Shown: positions 13,357 to 21,815 of the stretch, piece by piece
Layout: each line of letters begins with the position of its first letter
Numbering within the stretch: position 1 is the first letter of the stretch
From: CALWRM01 sp050309765
Lineage (GTDB): Bacteria; Bacillota; Clostridia; Christensenellales; UBA1750
Assembly: GCA_050309765.1 (NCBI GenBank)
Contig: JBNRMU010000176.1
Location: 1 to 21,826 of the forward strand
Reading direction: 5' to 3'
Length of the DNA stretch: 21,826 nt
Notes under the pieces: generated by a model
The model's database searches: none
Told to the model about the DNA's origin: nothing
Seen by the model: only the letters and a program-made list of their open reading frames with translations
Program-made: the position numbers and the translations under genes

Positions 13357-15549
13357 ATGCGAGACCGCGTAAACAAGCTGCCGATAAACGCAGACGTTTC
13401 CTACCGCGAAAGGCTCCGCATCCTGCGCGAGCGCAAGATCGAGGATACCAAGGACAAGGCGGGCATCCGCTCCTTTGCCGACGGCGACGATTACGGCGCC
13501 ATCGCCCCGCCCAAGGACTACCATTTCAAGCCCTTGCCCAACCACGAGAACGGCTCCTTCTACGGCTATGAGGGCTGGAGCCAGAACTTCTTCAAGCTCA
13601 TGAGCGAGCACCCCATCCACATCGATCCCTGCGACGCCTTTGCCTGCCGCTGGATGAACTGCATGTCCTGGATGCGGGCCGATGCGGGCATGAACAAGTT
13701 CAACCCCGATATGTCCTACGACCACTTAAAACCCCTGATCGAAAAGTACGGCATCGTACCCGGCATCGGCTCCGACGCGCACTTTGGCGGCGACTACGAC
13801 ATCGGACTTAAGCTCGGCTTTGGCGGCCTGATGGATAAGCTGGTCAAATACCGCGCGCAAAACCCCGGCCACGAGGACTTTTACGACGCGGAGATACTCA
13901 CCGTACTGGGCGTGCAGGCCTGGATCCGCCATGCCTGCTACGGCATCGAAAAGGCGCTTTTGCAGGAGTCGCACCCTGAGCTGCGCGAAAATCTGCGCCA
14001 GATGCTCAGCTGCAACGAGTATTTGATCGAGGGCGCGCCGCGCACCCTGCGTGAGGCCTGCCAGTGGATCTGCTGGTTCAACATGGCCTCCCGCGAGTAC
14101 AACCGCGACGGCGCCGGCTGCCAGCTGGATGAAACGCTCAGGCCCTATTACGAGCGCGATAAGGCCGCCGGCACCCTCACCGACGACGAGGCACGCTACT
14201 ACATCGCCTGCCTGCTTTTAAACGACCCGCACTACTACCAGCTGGGCGGCCTGTCGCCGGAGGGCAAGGACATGGTGTCTCCCTTCAGCTACCTTATCCT
14301 GGAGGCGGCGGACTGGCTGGATTCCTCCTGCAACCTCACCGTGCGCGTGCACGATGGAATGGACAGAAAGTTCCTGCACACGGCGGTAGACTATCTGTTT
14401 AAGAATAAGAACGGCTGGCCGCGCTTTTCCGGCGACAAGGCCCTGTCCGAGGGCTTCATGAAAAAGGGCTACCCCGTGGAGCTCGCGCGCCAGCGCGTGG
14501 CCGTCGGCTGCCACTGGATGAGCCTGCCTGGCCTGGAATACACCTTAAACGACTGCGTCAAGATGAACTGCGCCAAGGTGTTCCGCCTGGCGCTGGACGA
14601 AATGATGGAAGCGGACGGCGAAAAGAGCACAAAAGAGCTTTGGCGGCGTTACGAAGAGCATATGAAGATCGCCGTGCGCACCACGGCGGAGGGCATCTTC
14701 TTCCATCTGGACAACCAGTACAAGAACGAGCCGGAGCTGATGTTAAACCTTATCTCCCACGGCCCGGTGGAAAAGGGTCTGGATATGTCCCATGGCGGCG
14801 CGCAGTATTACAACATGTGCATCGACGGCACGGGTATCGCCACGGTGGCGGACTCCTTCGCTGCCATCGAGCAGCGGGTGGAAAAGGAAAAGCGTCTCTC
14901 CATGGAGGAGATGTATGCGGCGGTCAAGTCAAACTTTGCCGGACCGCAGGGCGAATACATCCGCCTGATGCTGTCCGCTTCGCAGCGCTACGGCGGCGGC
15001 GACAGCATCGGCGATAAGTGGGCCGTTAAGATCAGCGACTCCTTCACCGCGCAGGTGAACGAGATGGACGCGCTGCGCCCGCCGGTCAAGTTCATTCCCG
15101 GCTGGTTCTCCTGGTCCAACACCATTCAGCTCGGCAAGGTGGTGGGCGCCACGCCCAACGGCCGCAAAGACGGTGAACCCATCAACCATGGCGCCAACCC
15201 GCACCCGGGCTTCCGCAAAGACGGTGCGCTCACGGCCATGACCAACTCCATCTGCTCCATCCAGTGCGGCTACGGCAACACCTGCCCCGTGCAGCTGGAG
15301 CTGGATCCCGGCCTTGCTCGCGGCGAGGAAAATGTGGAAAAGCTCTGCGATTATATCTTAACGCTCTTCAAAAAGGGCGGGACCCTGCTCAACATCAACA
15401 TCATCAACGCCCAGCAGATACTGGCCGCCAACGAGAATCCCGACCTGTTCCCCGATCTGGTGGTACGGGTCACGGGCTTTACGGCCTACTTCTGCCTGCT
15501 CACGCCCGAGTTCAGAAAGCTGGTCGTGGACCGTATACTGGTGGCGTAA
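13357..15549 (+). CDS. Glycyl radical enzyme of PFL/dehydratase superfamily, substrate unknown
   Basis: A protein of 730 residues; ATG 13357 follows AAGGAGG and the activase stop by 12 bases. The C-terminal glycyl radical loop is RVTGFTAYFCLL with Gly707 as the radical site. The thiyl-radical cysteine is expected at C385 in VAVGCHWMSLPG. Most known dehydratase, decarboxylase and lyase members have GCVE there and PFL has two adjacent cysteines, so the GCHW context, without the Glu base, sets this protein apart. The N-terminal region is somewhat short compared with the ~790-850-residue dehydratases. Adjacent reductases (aldo/keto reductase, alcohol dehydrogenase) could process a carbonyl product, but they have their own regulation. 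General annotation as pyruvate formate-lyase would be misleading. Confidence 0.92.
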   Translation: MRDRVNKLPINADVSYRERLRILRERKIEDTKDKAGIRSFADGDDYGAIAPPKDYHFKPLPNHENGSFYGYEGWSQNFFKLMSEHPIHIDPCDAFACRWMNCMSWMRADAGMNKFNPDMSYDHLKPLIEKYGIVPGIGSDAHFGGDYDIGLKLGFGGLMDKLVKYRAQNPGHEDFYDAEILTVLGVQAWIRHACYGIEKALLQESHPELRENLRQMLSCNEYLIEGAPRTLREACQWICWFNMASREYNRDGAGCQLDETLRPYYERDKAAGTLTDDEARYYIACLLLNDPHYYQLGGLSPEGKDMVSPFSYLILEAADWLDSSCNLTVRVHDGMDRKFLHTAVDYLFKNKNGWPRFSGDKALSEGFMKKGYPVELARQRVAVGCHWMSLPGLEYTLNDCVKMNCAKVFRLALDEMMEADGEKSTKELWRRYEEHMKIAVRTTAEGIFFHLDNQYKNEPELMLNLISHGPVEKGLDMSHGGAQYYNMCIDGTGIATVADSFAAIEQRVEKEKRLSMEEMYAAVKSNFAGPQGEYIRLMLSASQRYGGGDSIGDKWAVKISDSFTAQVNEMDALRPPVKFIPGWFSWSNTIQLGKVVGATPNGRKDGEPINHGANPHPGFRKDGALTAMTNSICSIQCGYGNTCPVQLELDPGLARGEENVEKLCDYILTLFKKGGTLLNINIINAQQILAANENPDLFPDLVVRVTGFTAYFCLLTPEFRKLVVDRILVA

Positions 15550-15559
15550 AGCAAACAAC

Positions 15560-15596
15560 AAGGGCGGACGCGAAGTTTTCGCGTCCGCCCTTTTAT
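15560..15596 (+). terminator. Terminator of the glycyl radical operon
   Basis: AAGGGCGGACGCGAA (15560-15574) pairs perfectly with TTCGCGTCCGCCCTT (15578-15592), followed by TT and A/T-rich sequence. The minus-strand CorA gene ends just beyond, so it may work for both strands. Confidence 0.85.
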
Positions 15597-15623
15597 ATTG
15601 CCGAATTACCGAAATGTGGGCCC

Positions 15624-16553
15624 TTACAGCCACTTTTGCCGCTTTGCCAGCCAGTAAAACAGCCCGATCACCGCGGCGGACAGCAGAATCACATACACAT
15701 AGCCCCAGCGCCAGGTGAATTCCGGCATGGCCTGGAAGTTCATGCCGTACCAGCCGACGATGATCGTAAGCGGGAAGAAGATGGTGGAAAGCACCGTCAG
15801 GTACTTCATGGTCCGATTCATCTTCATCTCCAAGGAGGTGGAGTAGGCGTCCTGCAGATGCACCACCTCGTTGTTGAGGGAGTCCACATCCTCGCCCAGG
15901 CGGGTGATGCGCTTGATCATGTTGGAGATGTACAGCAGCGTGTCCGTGGGAAACAGGTCGTTTTCGTTGGCCTCCAGCGTTTCCAGTATGTCCAGAAGCT
16001 GCTCGTAATAGTTGCGAAGGCGCTGCAGCTTTTTCTTGAGTGTGAGCAGTGTCTGGCTGAAGTCGTCCTCCACATCCCGGGCCAGCACGTCCTCCTCCAG
16101 CTCGGAGATGTGCAGGCGCGTCTTTTCGATGTAGCCGACGTCACCGCCCAGCAGCTCGTCGATAAAGGCGCAGATGAGCCGCTCCAGCGTTACGCTCTGG
16201 GGCGAGAAGCGTTTGACCGCGCGCAGAAACTTGGCGCGCGTGGAGTGATCCTCGTCCAGCACGTCCACCACCAGAAACAGATCGCGCTTGATGTACAGGG
16301 CCATGCAGTCGTCCGTCTGGCTGGAAGGGTCGAAGATGCGCAGCTCCGTAAAGGTGTAATCGCCGTAGGTCTCCACGCCCGAGCGGAAGGTTTCGTTGGC
16401 AATCAGGCAGCTTTCCACGGTGGAATCGGCAAAGCCCAGGGGGCCGGCGATGGCCTTAAGCTCGGCGGACGTGACAAAGCCGGCACTCACCCGGCCGGGA
16501 AGAAGGGAAGAAAAGCCCTTTTCTTCCAAGCGATCGGCAAACTGATAAAGCAT
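15624..16553 (-). CDS. CorA-family divalent cation transporter
   Basis: The frame is open upstream to 16619, but ATG 16553 (MLYQFADRLEEKGFSSLLPG) has an AGGAG site ten bases before it and is the better start, giving 309 residues. A large soluble N-terminal domain with a long helix (SQTLLTLKKKLQRLRNYYEQ and following) is followed by two C-terminal transmembrane segments. The first of these is capped by the selectivity motif YGMNF. The C-terminus after the second helix is short and basic (AKRQKWL). CorA proteins are pentameric Mg2+/Co2+ channels of the inner membrane; some members move Zn2+ or Ni2+ instead. No metal-specific riboswitch is visible upstream. Confidence 0.93.
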   Translation of the reverse strand: MLYQFADRLEEKGFSSLLPGRVSAGFVTSAELKAIAGPLGFADSTVESCLIANETFRSGVETYGDYTFTELRIFDPSSQTDDCMALYIKRDLFLVVDVLDEDHSTRAKFLRAVKRFSPQSVTLERLICAFIDELLGGDVGYIEKTRLHISELEEDVLARDVEDDFSQTLLTLKKKLQRLRNYYEQLLDILETLEANENDLFPTDTLLYISNMIKRITRLGEDVDSLNNEVVHLQDAYSTSLEMKMNRTMKYLTVLSTIFFPLTIIVGWYGMNFQAMPEFTWRWGYVYVILLSAAVIGLFYWLAKRQKWL

Positions 16554-16650
16554 AGGCGCGCATCTCCTGTGTGTATGTTGCGGCGGGCCGCAAGGGGCGG
16601 CCTTTGTTAGTATGGGCAATAAAATGCGGTTTTGTCAATACGCAGGGCGC

Positions 16651-16681
16651 AAAAAGGGGCGGCGCGATGGTTCGCGCCGCC
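16651..16681 (-). terminator. Terminator of the alcohol dehydrogenase/aldo-keto reductase operon
   Basis: GGCGGCGCGA (16658-16667) pairs with TCGCGCCGCC (16672-16681) around a 4-base loop. On the minus strand it is followed by CCCC and TTTTT. Confidence 0.8.
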
Positions 16682-16707
16682 TTTGATCGTTTTTGAAAGC
16701 CGGGCCA

Positions 16708-17835
16708 TTACTCCAGCGCCGCGGCGCAGTTTTTCAGCTGCTCGATGATGTCGATGTGCTGCGGGCAGGCGGCCTCGCACTGGCCGCAGGCCAGGCACTC
16801 GGAGGCCTTGCCCTTGCCCTCGGTCACGCGGGCGTACATGCCCTTGGCGCGCTCCTCCTGACCCCAGATGAGCTTGCTGTTCATGGCGGAGAAGATATCG
16901 GGGATCGGGATCTGCATGGGGCAGCCCTCGGTGCAGTAGTGGCAGGCGGTGCAGGGGATGGAAGGTACGCTGGCCAGGGCGGCCTGTGCCTTGACGATGG
17001 TGGCCTGCTCGCTGTCGGACAGGGGCTTAAAGTCCTTCATGTAGGAGATGTTGTCCTCCATCTGCTCGATGGTGGACATGCCGGAAAGCACGGTCAGGAT
17101 GCCGTCCAGGGAGGCCACATAGCGGATGGCCCAGGAGGGCAGGGACATCTCCGGCGCGGCGGCCTTGAGGATATCGGCCACGGGCTTGGGCGGGTTGGCC
17201 AGGGTGCCGCCCTTGACGGGCTCCATCACGACGATGGACTTGCCGTGCTTGCGGGCGACCTCATAGTTGGCGCGGGAGGCGACGGTGGGATTCTCCCAGT
17301 CGGCGTAGTTGAGCTGCAGCTGCACAAACTCCGCGTCCGGATGGATGGAAAGGAGCTTGTCCAGGAACTCGGGCGAGCCATGATAGGAGAAACCCCAGTG
17401 CTTGATGAGGCCCTTTGCCTTGGCTTCCTTTACGAAGTCCCAGATGCCGTACTCGTCATACACATCGCAGTTATCATCGTTGATGGCGTGCAGCAAATAG
17501 TAGTCGAAGTAACCGGCGCCGGTGCGCTCCAGGCTGGTTGCAAGCTGGCGCTTGCAATCCTCGGCGCTCTTACAGTCGTTGGCGCGCGGGTTGATCTTGG
17601 TGGCCAGGGTGAAGGAGTCGCGCGGATAGCGCTCCACCAGGGCGGTCTTGGCCGCAGCCTCGGAGTTGCCGCCGTCGTACACATAGGCGGTGTCGAAATA
17701 GGTAAGTCCGGCCGCCATGAAGGCGTCTACCATCTTGCAGATCTGCTCCATGTCGTTCTTGCCGTCGGCAAGGTGGGGAAGGCGCATCAGGCCGAAGCCG
17801 AGTTTGGGGGTTTTTTCACCAAAGTACCGTTCCAT
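16708..17835 (-). CDS. Aldo/keto reductase with C-terminal double [4Fe-4S] ferredoxin domain
   Basis: A protein of 375 residues; ATG 17835 follows GGAGG with GAAA between. The AKR barrel carries the catalytic tetrad D48, Y53, K80 and H116 (TYFDTAYVYD, LATKINPR, YLLHAIND). The C-terminal ~85 residues hold CTACHYCTEGCP (C295, C298, C301, C305) and CLACGQCEAACP (C347, C350, C353, C357), each followed by the usual proline. This fused form is widespread in anaerobes and presumably links carbonyl reduction to ferredoxin-like electron carriers; substrates are mostly unknown. It lies 63 bases downstream of the alcohol dehydrogenase on the same strand, so both are likely under the MerR-type promoter. 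Confidence 0.94.
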   Translation of the reverse strand: MERYFGEKTPKLGFGLMRLPHLADGKNDMEQICKMVDAFMAAGLTYFDTAYVYDGGNSEAAAKTALVERYPRDSFTLATKINPRANDCKSAEDCKRQLATSLERTGAGYFDYYLLHAINDDNCDVYDEYGIWDFVKEAKAKGLIKHWGFSYHGSPEFLDKLLSIHPDAEFVQLQLNYADWENPTVASRANYEVARKHGKSIVVMEPVKGGTLANPPKPVADILKAAAPEMSLPSWAIRYVASLDGILTVLSGMSTIEQMEDNISYMKDFKPLSDSEQATIVKAQAALASVPSIPCTACHYCTEGCPMQIPIPDIFSAMNSKLIWGQEERAKGMYARVTEGKGKASECLACGQCEAACPQHIDIIEQLKNCAAALE

Positions 17836-17898
17836 TTTCTTCCTCCGTTATTTAAGATTTGTTTTTTGTCTGTAAGGGAAGGCGCGCAAGGGCGTAAG

Positions 17899-19074
17899 TT
17901 ACAGCATCATCCTGTAGATGTTTTTCACGTCCTGCTCGCTGAGCGTGGTAAAGCCGTAGTACTTGCCGTTGCGGCCGCCGCCGTAGCAGCAGGTGTGGGC
18001 CATGTAGTCGATGTCCTCCTCCTTGGCGCCCAATTCTTTGAAGTTCTTGGGCATGCCGATGGAGATGAGGAAGTTTTGCAGGGCCTTGATGCCCTCGCGG
18101 GCAGTACGCTCGGGGTTTTCAAAGTCCATCTGGCAGCCCCACACGCGCACGGCGATCTTGGCAAAGCGCATCACGTCGTGCTTTAGGACATAGTTGAACA
18201 CCGCGGGCATGGTCACGGCCAGGCCGGCGCCGTGCGCGCAGTCGTACAGGGCGGACAGCTCGTGCTCGATGTTGTGGCTGCTCCAGTCCTGGCTGCGGCC
18301 CACGCCGCAGGAGTTGTTGTGGGCCATCATGCCCGCCCAGAGGATGTTGGCGCGGGCCTGGTAATTGTTGGGGTCCTCGATCACGCGGGGCGTTTCGTGC
18401 ACCATGGCCAGGATCAACGCTTCGATCATGCGGTCGGTCACCTCCACCTCGGTGGTGTTGGTGAGGTAACGCTCATACAGGTGGGCGATGATGTCCGTGG
18501 CGCCGCAGGCCGTCTGGTAGGCGGGCAGGGTCTGGGTGAGGGCGGGGTTTAGGATGGAGAACTTGGGCCGGTACGCTTCGCCCGAGGCGCCGCGCTTGAT
18601 CATGCCCTCCTCCTTGGTGATGACGGAATCGGGGGAACCCTCGCTGCCCGCGGCGGCGATGGTCAAAACCGTGCCGACGGGAAGCGCCTTTTCCACGGGC
18701 TTGCCCTCATAAAAATCCCAGAAATCGCCGTCGTAGACAACGCCGGCGGCAATGGCCTTGGCGGAGTCGATGGTGCTGCCGCCGCCCACGGCCAGGACAA
18801 AGTCCACGTTTTCTTTGCGGCAAAGGTCGATGCCTTCATACACAAGGCCGCTGCGGGGATTGGGCTTGACGCCGCCCAGCTCCACATAGGCCACGCCCGC
18901 TTCCTTTAGGGAAGCTTTGACGCGGTCCAGCAGGCCGGAGCGCACCACGGAGCCGCCGCCGAAGTGCAGCAGCACCTTGCTGCCGTTAAACCTTTTGACC
19001 AGGGCGCCGGTCTGGTTTTCGGCGTCCTTGCCGAACGCGAAATACGTGGGCGCGTAGAAGGTGAAATTGTCCAT
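17899..19074 (-). CDS. Iron/zinc-containing alcohol dehydrogenase (YqhD/BdhA-like)
   Basis: ATG 19074 follows GGAGGAATCGCA and gives 391 residues (MDNFTFYAPTYFAFGKD); the longer open frame to 19191 has no better ribosome site and runs into the promoter. The nucleotide-binding motif is GGGS (97-100). Metal ligands fall at D194, H198, H267 and H281, the same positions as in E. coli YqhD. Such enzymes reduce aldehydes to alcohols with NAD(P)H and are often called butanol dehydrogenase. The gene leads the operon with the [4Fe-4S] aldo/keto reductase and faces a divergent MerR regulator, which fits aldehyde or carbonyl detoxification or fermentation. Confidence 0.95.
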   Translation of the reverse strand: MDNFTFYAPTYFAFGKDAENQTGALVKRFNGSKVLLHFGGGSVVRSGLLDRVKASLKEAGVAYVELGGVKPNPRSGLVYEGIDLCRKENVDFVLAVGGGSTIDSAKAIAAGVVYDGDFWDFYEGKPVEKALPVGTVLTIAAAGSEGSPDSVITKEEGMIKRGASGEAYRPKFSILNPALTQTLPAYQTACGATDIIAHLYERYLTNTTEVEVTDRMIEALILAMVHETPRVIEDPNNYQARANILWAGMMAHNNSCGVGRSQDWSSHNIEHELSALYDCAHGAGLAVTMPAVFNYVLKHDVMRFAKIAVRVWGCQMDFENPERTAREGIKALQNFLISIGMPKNFKELGAKEEDIDYMAHTCCYGGGRNGKYYGFTTLSEQDVKNIYRMML

Positions 19075-19213
19075 TGCGATTCCTCCGTTTCTGGGTTCAT
19101 GGAAAAGGGCAGCCTGGGCGCCGGGACAGATGGGGCGGGCGGCAAAAAAAGCGCCCGCCGCGATGACCGCGTGCGGTTGCGCCCTTGACACGGGTAAGTA
19201 TTTGCTTTATTTT

Positions 19214-19244
19214 ATTCTAAAGCTTAGACTTAACTCTAAGTCAA
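19214..19244 (-). promoter_or_regulatory. MerR-type promoter with 19-base spacer and operator dyad
   Basis: On the minus strand TTGACT (19239-19244) and TAGAAT (19214-19219) are separated by 19 bases, the long spacer typical of MerR-activated promoters. Between them lies GACTTA-N4-TAAGTC (19227-19242 on the plus strand). The divergent MerR gene starts 29 bases away at 19273. Confidence 0.85.
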
Positions 19245-19272
19245 GACTATTTTCAAAAAGGGGGCGGCGGAT

Positions 19273-19662
19273 ATGCTGTATTCCATCCGGGCCGTGTGCG
19301 AAAAAACCGGCCTTTCCGCGCATACCCTGCGCTACTATGAAAAAGAGGGCATGCTGCCCGGCATCGCCCGCTCAAGCGGCGGCACGCGCCAGTATACGGA
19401 CGCCGATCTGGAGCTGCTGGGCCTGATCTGCTGCCTGAAAAACACCGGCATGCCGCTCAAGGAGATCCGCAGCTTTGTGCAGTTGACCCAGGAGGGCGAG
19501 CACACCCTGCCCCGCCGCTGCGAGATACTAAGCCGCCACCGCGACCACGTGGTGCAGCGCGTCAAGGAAATGCAATCCTATTTGGATAAGGTGGACTGGA
19601 AGCTGAACTTTTTTACCGAAAAGCTGCGCGAGTACGAGGCGCGCACGGCGGCCAAGGACTAA
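19273..19662 (+). CDS. MerR-family transcriptional regulator (AdhR-like)
   Basis: A protein of 129 residues. The N-terminal winged helix reads MLYSIRAVCEKTGLSAHTLR, then YYEKEGMLP, then the RQYTDADL wing and helix. A long dimerisation helix (ILSRHRDHVVQRVKEMQSYL, continuing) occupies residues ~78-118. Length and lack of a C-terminal ligand domain fit the small NmlR/AdhR-type MerR proteins, which sense reactive carbonyls or aldehydes and activate an adjacent alcohol dehydrogenase. Cysteines C9, C54, C55 and C83 are present; which, if any, senses is not clear. Divergent placement over a 19-base-spacer promoter supports direct control of the alcohol dehydrogenase/aldo-keto reductase genes. Confidence 0.92.
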   Translation: MLYSIRAVCEKTGLSAHTLRYYEKEGMLPGIARSSGGTRQYTDADLELLGLICCLKNTGMPLKEIRSFVQLTQEGEHTLPRRCEILSRHRDHVVQRVKEMQSYLDKVDWKLNFFTEKLREYEARTAAKD

Positions 19663-19691
19663 AGCCGCTCCGTATATCAGGACAGAGGATA

Positions 19692-19730
19692 CGCCCCGCG
19701 GAAGTTTCCGCGGGGCGCGGTTATTTTTAA
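19692..19730 (+). terminator. MerR gene terminator
   Basis: CGCCCCGCGGAA (19692-19703) pairs perfectly with TTCCGCGGGGCG (19706-19717), then CGGTTATTTTTA. It lies between convergent genes. Confidence 0.8.
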
Positions 19731-19738
19731 TGGACGGC

Positions 19739-20392
19739 TTACCTGCGCTTGATGGCGGCCAGGCGGCGACGGATGTCGTCGTTCAGCTCGCGCAGCACGC
19801 CGCGGGGGCTGACCTCGTCCAGCAGCTCGATCATTTTGCCGATCTGGGCAAAGCTCAGCTGGTTGTTCTTGGTGATGCCGCGCAGGCGGCCGTGCACGAC
19901 CTCCAGACAGATCTGCTCCGCGGAGGCCTGCTTGTCAAGCAGGTTGCGCACACGGCTGCTCTGGTGGGCGGTGCGGATCAGGTCCTTATTGAACAGGCCG
20001 TAGGAGAACTTGCCGGTCTTGTCGGTGTAGGCCTCCACGATCTTTTTGTATTCTTCGCTGTCTACGATAACGGCCTCTTCCTCGGGGGCCTGCTCGGCGG
20101 CGTCGTCAAGCTCTATGGGGGCAAGCTCGCTTTCCAGCTTGACGCTGCCGCGGCGGCCGTAGGGCAGGGCGCGGGTAAGCGCAAGGGCTTCCGCAAAAGC
20201 CTCAACCGGATACTGATCTAGCGGCGTGTTATCGCTTGGGATGGCCTCGCCCGAGGTTTTGCTGATGGAGGCGATGCCGGGCTGCTCCACGCCGTAGCGC
20301 AAAAGGGTCACGCCGGAACCGCCGGAGGGAAGCTTCTGCCGGTAAGCGATGGCGGGGATGGTGGAAAGGGTGACGGTTGCTGTCCGAATCAT
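19739..20392 (-). CDS. Conserved-looking protein of unknown function
   Basis: A protein of 217 residues; ATG 20392 has AAGGAGG upstream. The N-terminal third is beta-rich (MIRTATVTLSTIPAIAYRQK). It is followed by an acidic linker (ELDDAAEQAPEEEAVIVDSE, about residues 94-113) and a helical C-terminal half rich in basic residues (ITKNNQLSFAQIGKMIELLD, and ELNDDIRRRLAAIKRR at the end). No signal peptide, membrane helix or catalytic motif is seen. The two-domain look with an acidic hinge might suit a nucleic-acid or protein-binding role. I do not recognise the family. GC content and codon use match the surrounding core genes. Confidence 0.8.
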   Translation of the reverse strand: MIRTATVTLSTIPAIAYRQKLPSGGSGVTLLRYGVEQPGIASISKTSGEAIPSDNTPLDQYPVEAFAEALALTRALPYGRRGSVKLESELAPIELDDAAEQAPEEEAVIVDSEEYKKIVEAYTDKTGKFSYGLFNKDLIRTAHQSSRVRNLLDKQASAEQICLEVVHGRLRGITKNNQLSFAQIGKMIELLDEVSPRGVLRELNDDIRRRLAAIKRR

Positions 20393-20471
20393 ACAATGCG
20401 CCTCCTTATGTTTGTTAAGATTTAACGTCAGTATACCAGAACGGCGAGCGATGCGTCAAATCTTCCGCCGC

Positions 20472-21815
20472 TCAGATCACCTGGTGCCGCGTCCAGCGGT
20501 TGCCCAGGAAGCGCGCCACAAAGATGGCGCCGCGCACGATCCACTCCAGGCACATGGCCAGCCATACACCCACCACGCCCATGTTAAAGTACAGCCCCAG
20601 CAGATAGCTCAATGCCACGCGCACGAACCACATGCTCAAAATGGAGACCGTCATGGTGAACTTGGCGTCGCCCGCTGCGCGCAAGGCGTTGGGCAGGCAG
20701 AAGGAGGGCACGTGGAAAATGGCCGAGAAGATGGCGTACATATCGATCAAAATCAGGGCCATGGCCGCCGTTTCCCCTGTGAACTGGTAGAAGGACAGGA
20801 TCTGTTCGTCGAATATGTAGGAGATCGAGGCGGTCAAAAAGATGCAGGCATAGGAGATGCCCATCAGCTTCCAGGTATAGCTGCGCGCCTGCTTGGTATC
20901 GCCCGCGCCCATGCAGCGGCCCACCACGGTGATCATGGCCAGGCCCAGGGCGTTGGAAGGCACATACACAAAGGAGGATACGTTGTTGCCGATGGCATAG
21001 GCCGCGATGGAGGCCGTGCCAAAGGAGGAAACAAGGCTGGTCACCAGCACTTTTCCGATCTGGAAAAGCCCGTTTTCCAGGCCGTTGGGGATGCCGATGC
21101 CGAGGATGCGCTTGACGATAGGCCAGTCCCAGTGAAAGTGGAACAGTCCGCGGATGTGGATGGGGTTGTGCGCGGAATACAAAAACGCGGTGATGCTGAC
21201 CGCGCCGGAGAGGCGCGCCAGCAGGGTCGCCAGGCCCGCGCCCAGCACGCCCATGTGCCAGACCAGGATGAACAGGGCCCCGCAAGCGAGGTTGACGACG
21301 TTCATGATGAGGGATACCACCAGCGAGATGCGCGCGTTGCCCATGGCGCGGAAGGCTGCCGCGCCCGCGTTGTAGGCGGCAAGCAGGGGATAGGACAGGG
21401 CCGAGAGGGTGAAAAAGCTCTGCGCCGCCGCATACACGTCCGCCTCCAGCTGGCCGAAGATCCAGCGGATGAGCAGGTCGCGCAGGATAAGCGTGCACAG
21501 GGCGATCAGCGCGGAAACGCCCACCACGCTGTAATACAGCTGCCGGGCGGAAAGGCAGGCGTTTTGGCGGTCGTCGCGGCCCAAATACTGCGAGCAGACC
21601 ACCGCGCCGCCGGTGGCAAGGGCCGAGAACACCTGGATCAAAAGGATGTTGATGGAATCCACCAGCGAGATGCCGGACACCGCCGCTTCGCCCACGCGGG
21701 AGACCAGCAGCGTGGCCACGATGCCGATGGAAACGGCCAGGAATTGCTCAAAGATCAGCGGCACGATCAGCCGGGTCAGGTCCCTTCTGGAAAAAAGCAC
21801 GGGAAAATTCCCCAT
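20472..21815 (-). CDS. MATE-family multidrug/sodium antiporter
   Basis: A protein of 447 residues, starting at ATG 21815 eleven bases from the window end (MGNFPVLFSRRDLTRLIVPL). It is strongly hydrophobic with about twelve transmembrane segments in two six-helix halves. FEQFLAVSIGIVATLLVSRV, followed by GEAAVSGISLVDS, is the usual first MATE repeat, and GIGIPNGLENGLFQIGKVLV opens the second. MATE proteins export cationic drugs or metabolites in exchange for Na+ or H+ at the inner membrane. The gene looks complete, though its promoter and most of its leader lie outside the window. Substrate cannot be inferred. Confidence 0.93.
   Translation of the reverse strand: MGNFPVLFSRRDLTRLIVPLIFEQFLAVSIGIVATLLVSRVGEAAVSGISLVDSINILLIQVFSALATGGAVVCSQYLGRDDRQNACLSARQLYYSVVGVSALIALCTLILRDLLIRWIFGQLEADVYAAAQSFFTLSALSYPLLAAYNAGAAAFRAMGNARISLVVSLIMNVVNLACGALFILVWHMGVLGAGLATLLARLSGAVSITAFLYSAHNPIHIRGLFHFHWDWPIVKRILGIGIPNGLENGLFQIGKVLVTSLVSSFGTASIAAYAIGNNVSSFVYVPSNALGLAMITVVGRCMGAGDTKQARSYTWKLMGISYACIFLTASISYIFDEQILSFYQFTGETAAMALILIDMYAIFSAIFHVPSFCLPNALRAAGDAKFTMTVSILSMWFVRVALSYLLGLYFNMGVVGVWLAMCLEWIVRGAIFVARFLGNRWTRHQVI

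Noticed and set aside
15264..16610. Plus-strand 448-codon frame
   Set aside because: It runs through the end of the glycyl radical gene, its terminator and antisense to CorA, both of which are clearly real.
16693..18186. Plus-strand 497-codon frame
   Set aside because: Complement of the aldo/keto reductase and alcohol dehydrogenase genes; biased composition with no recognisable domain.
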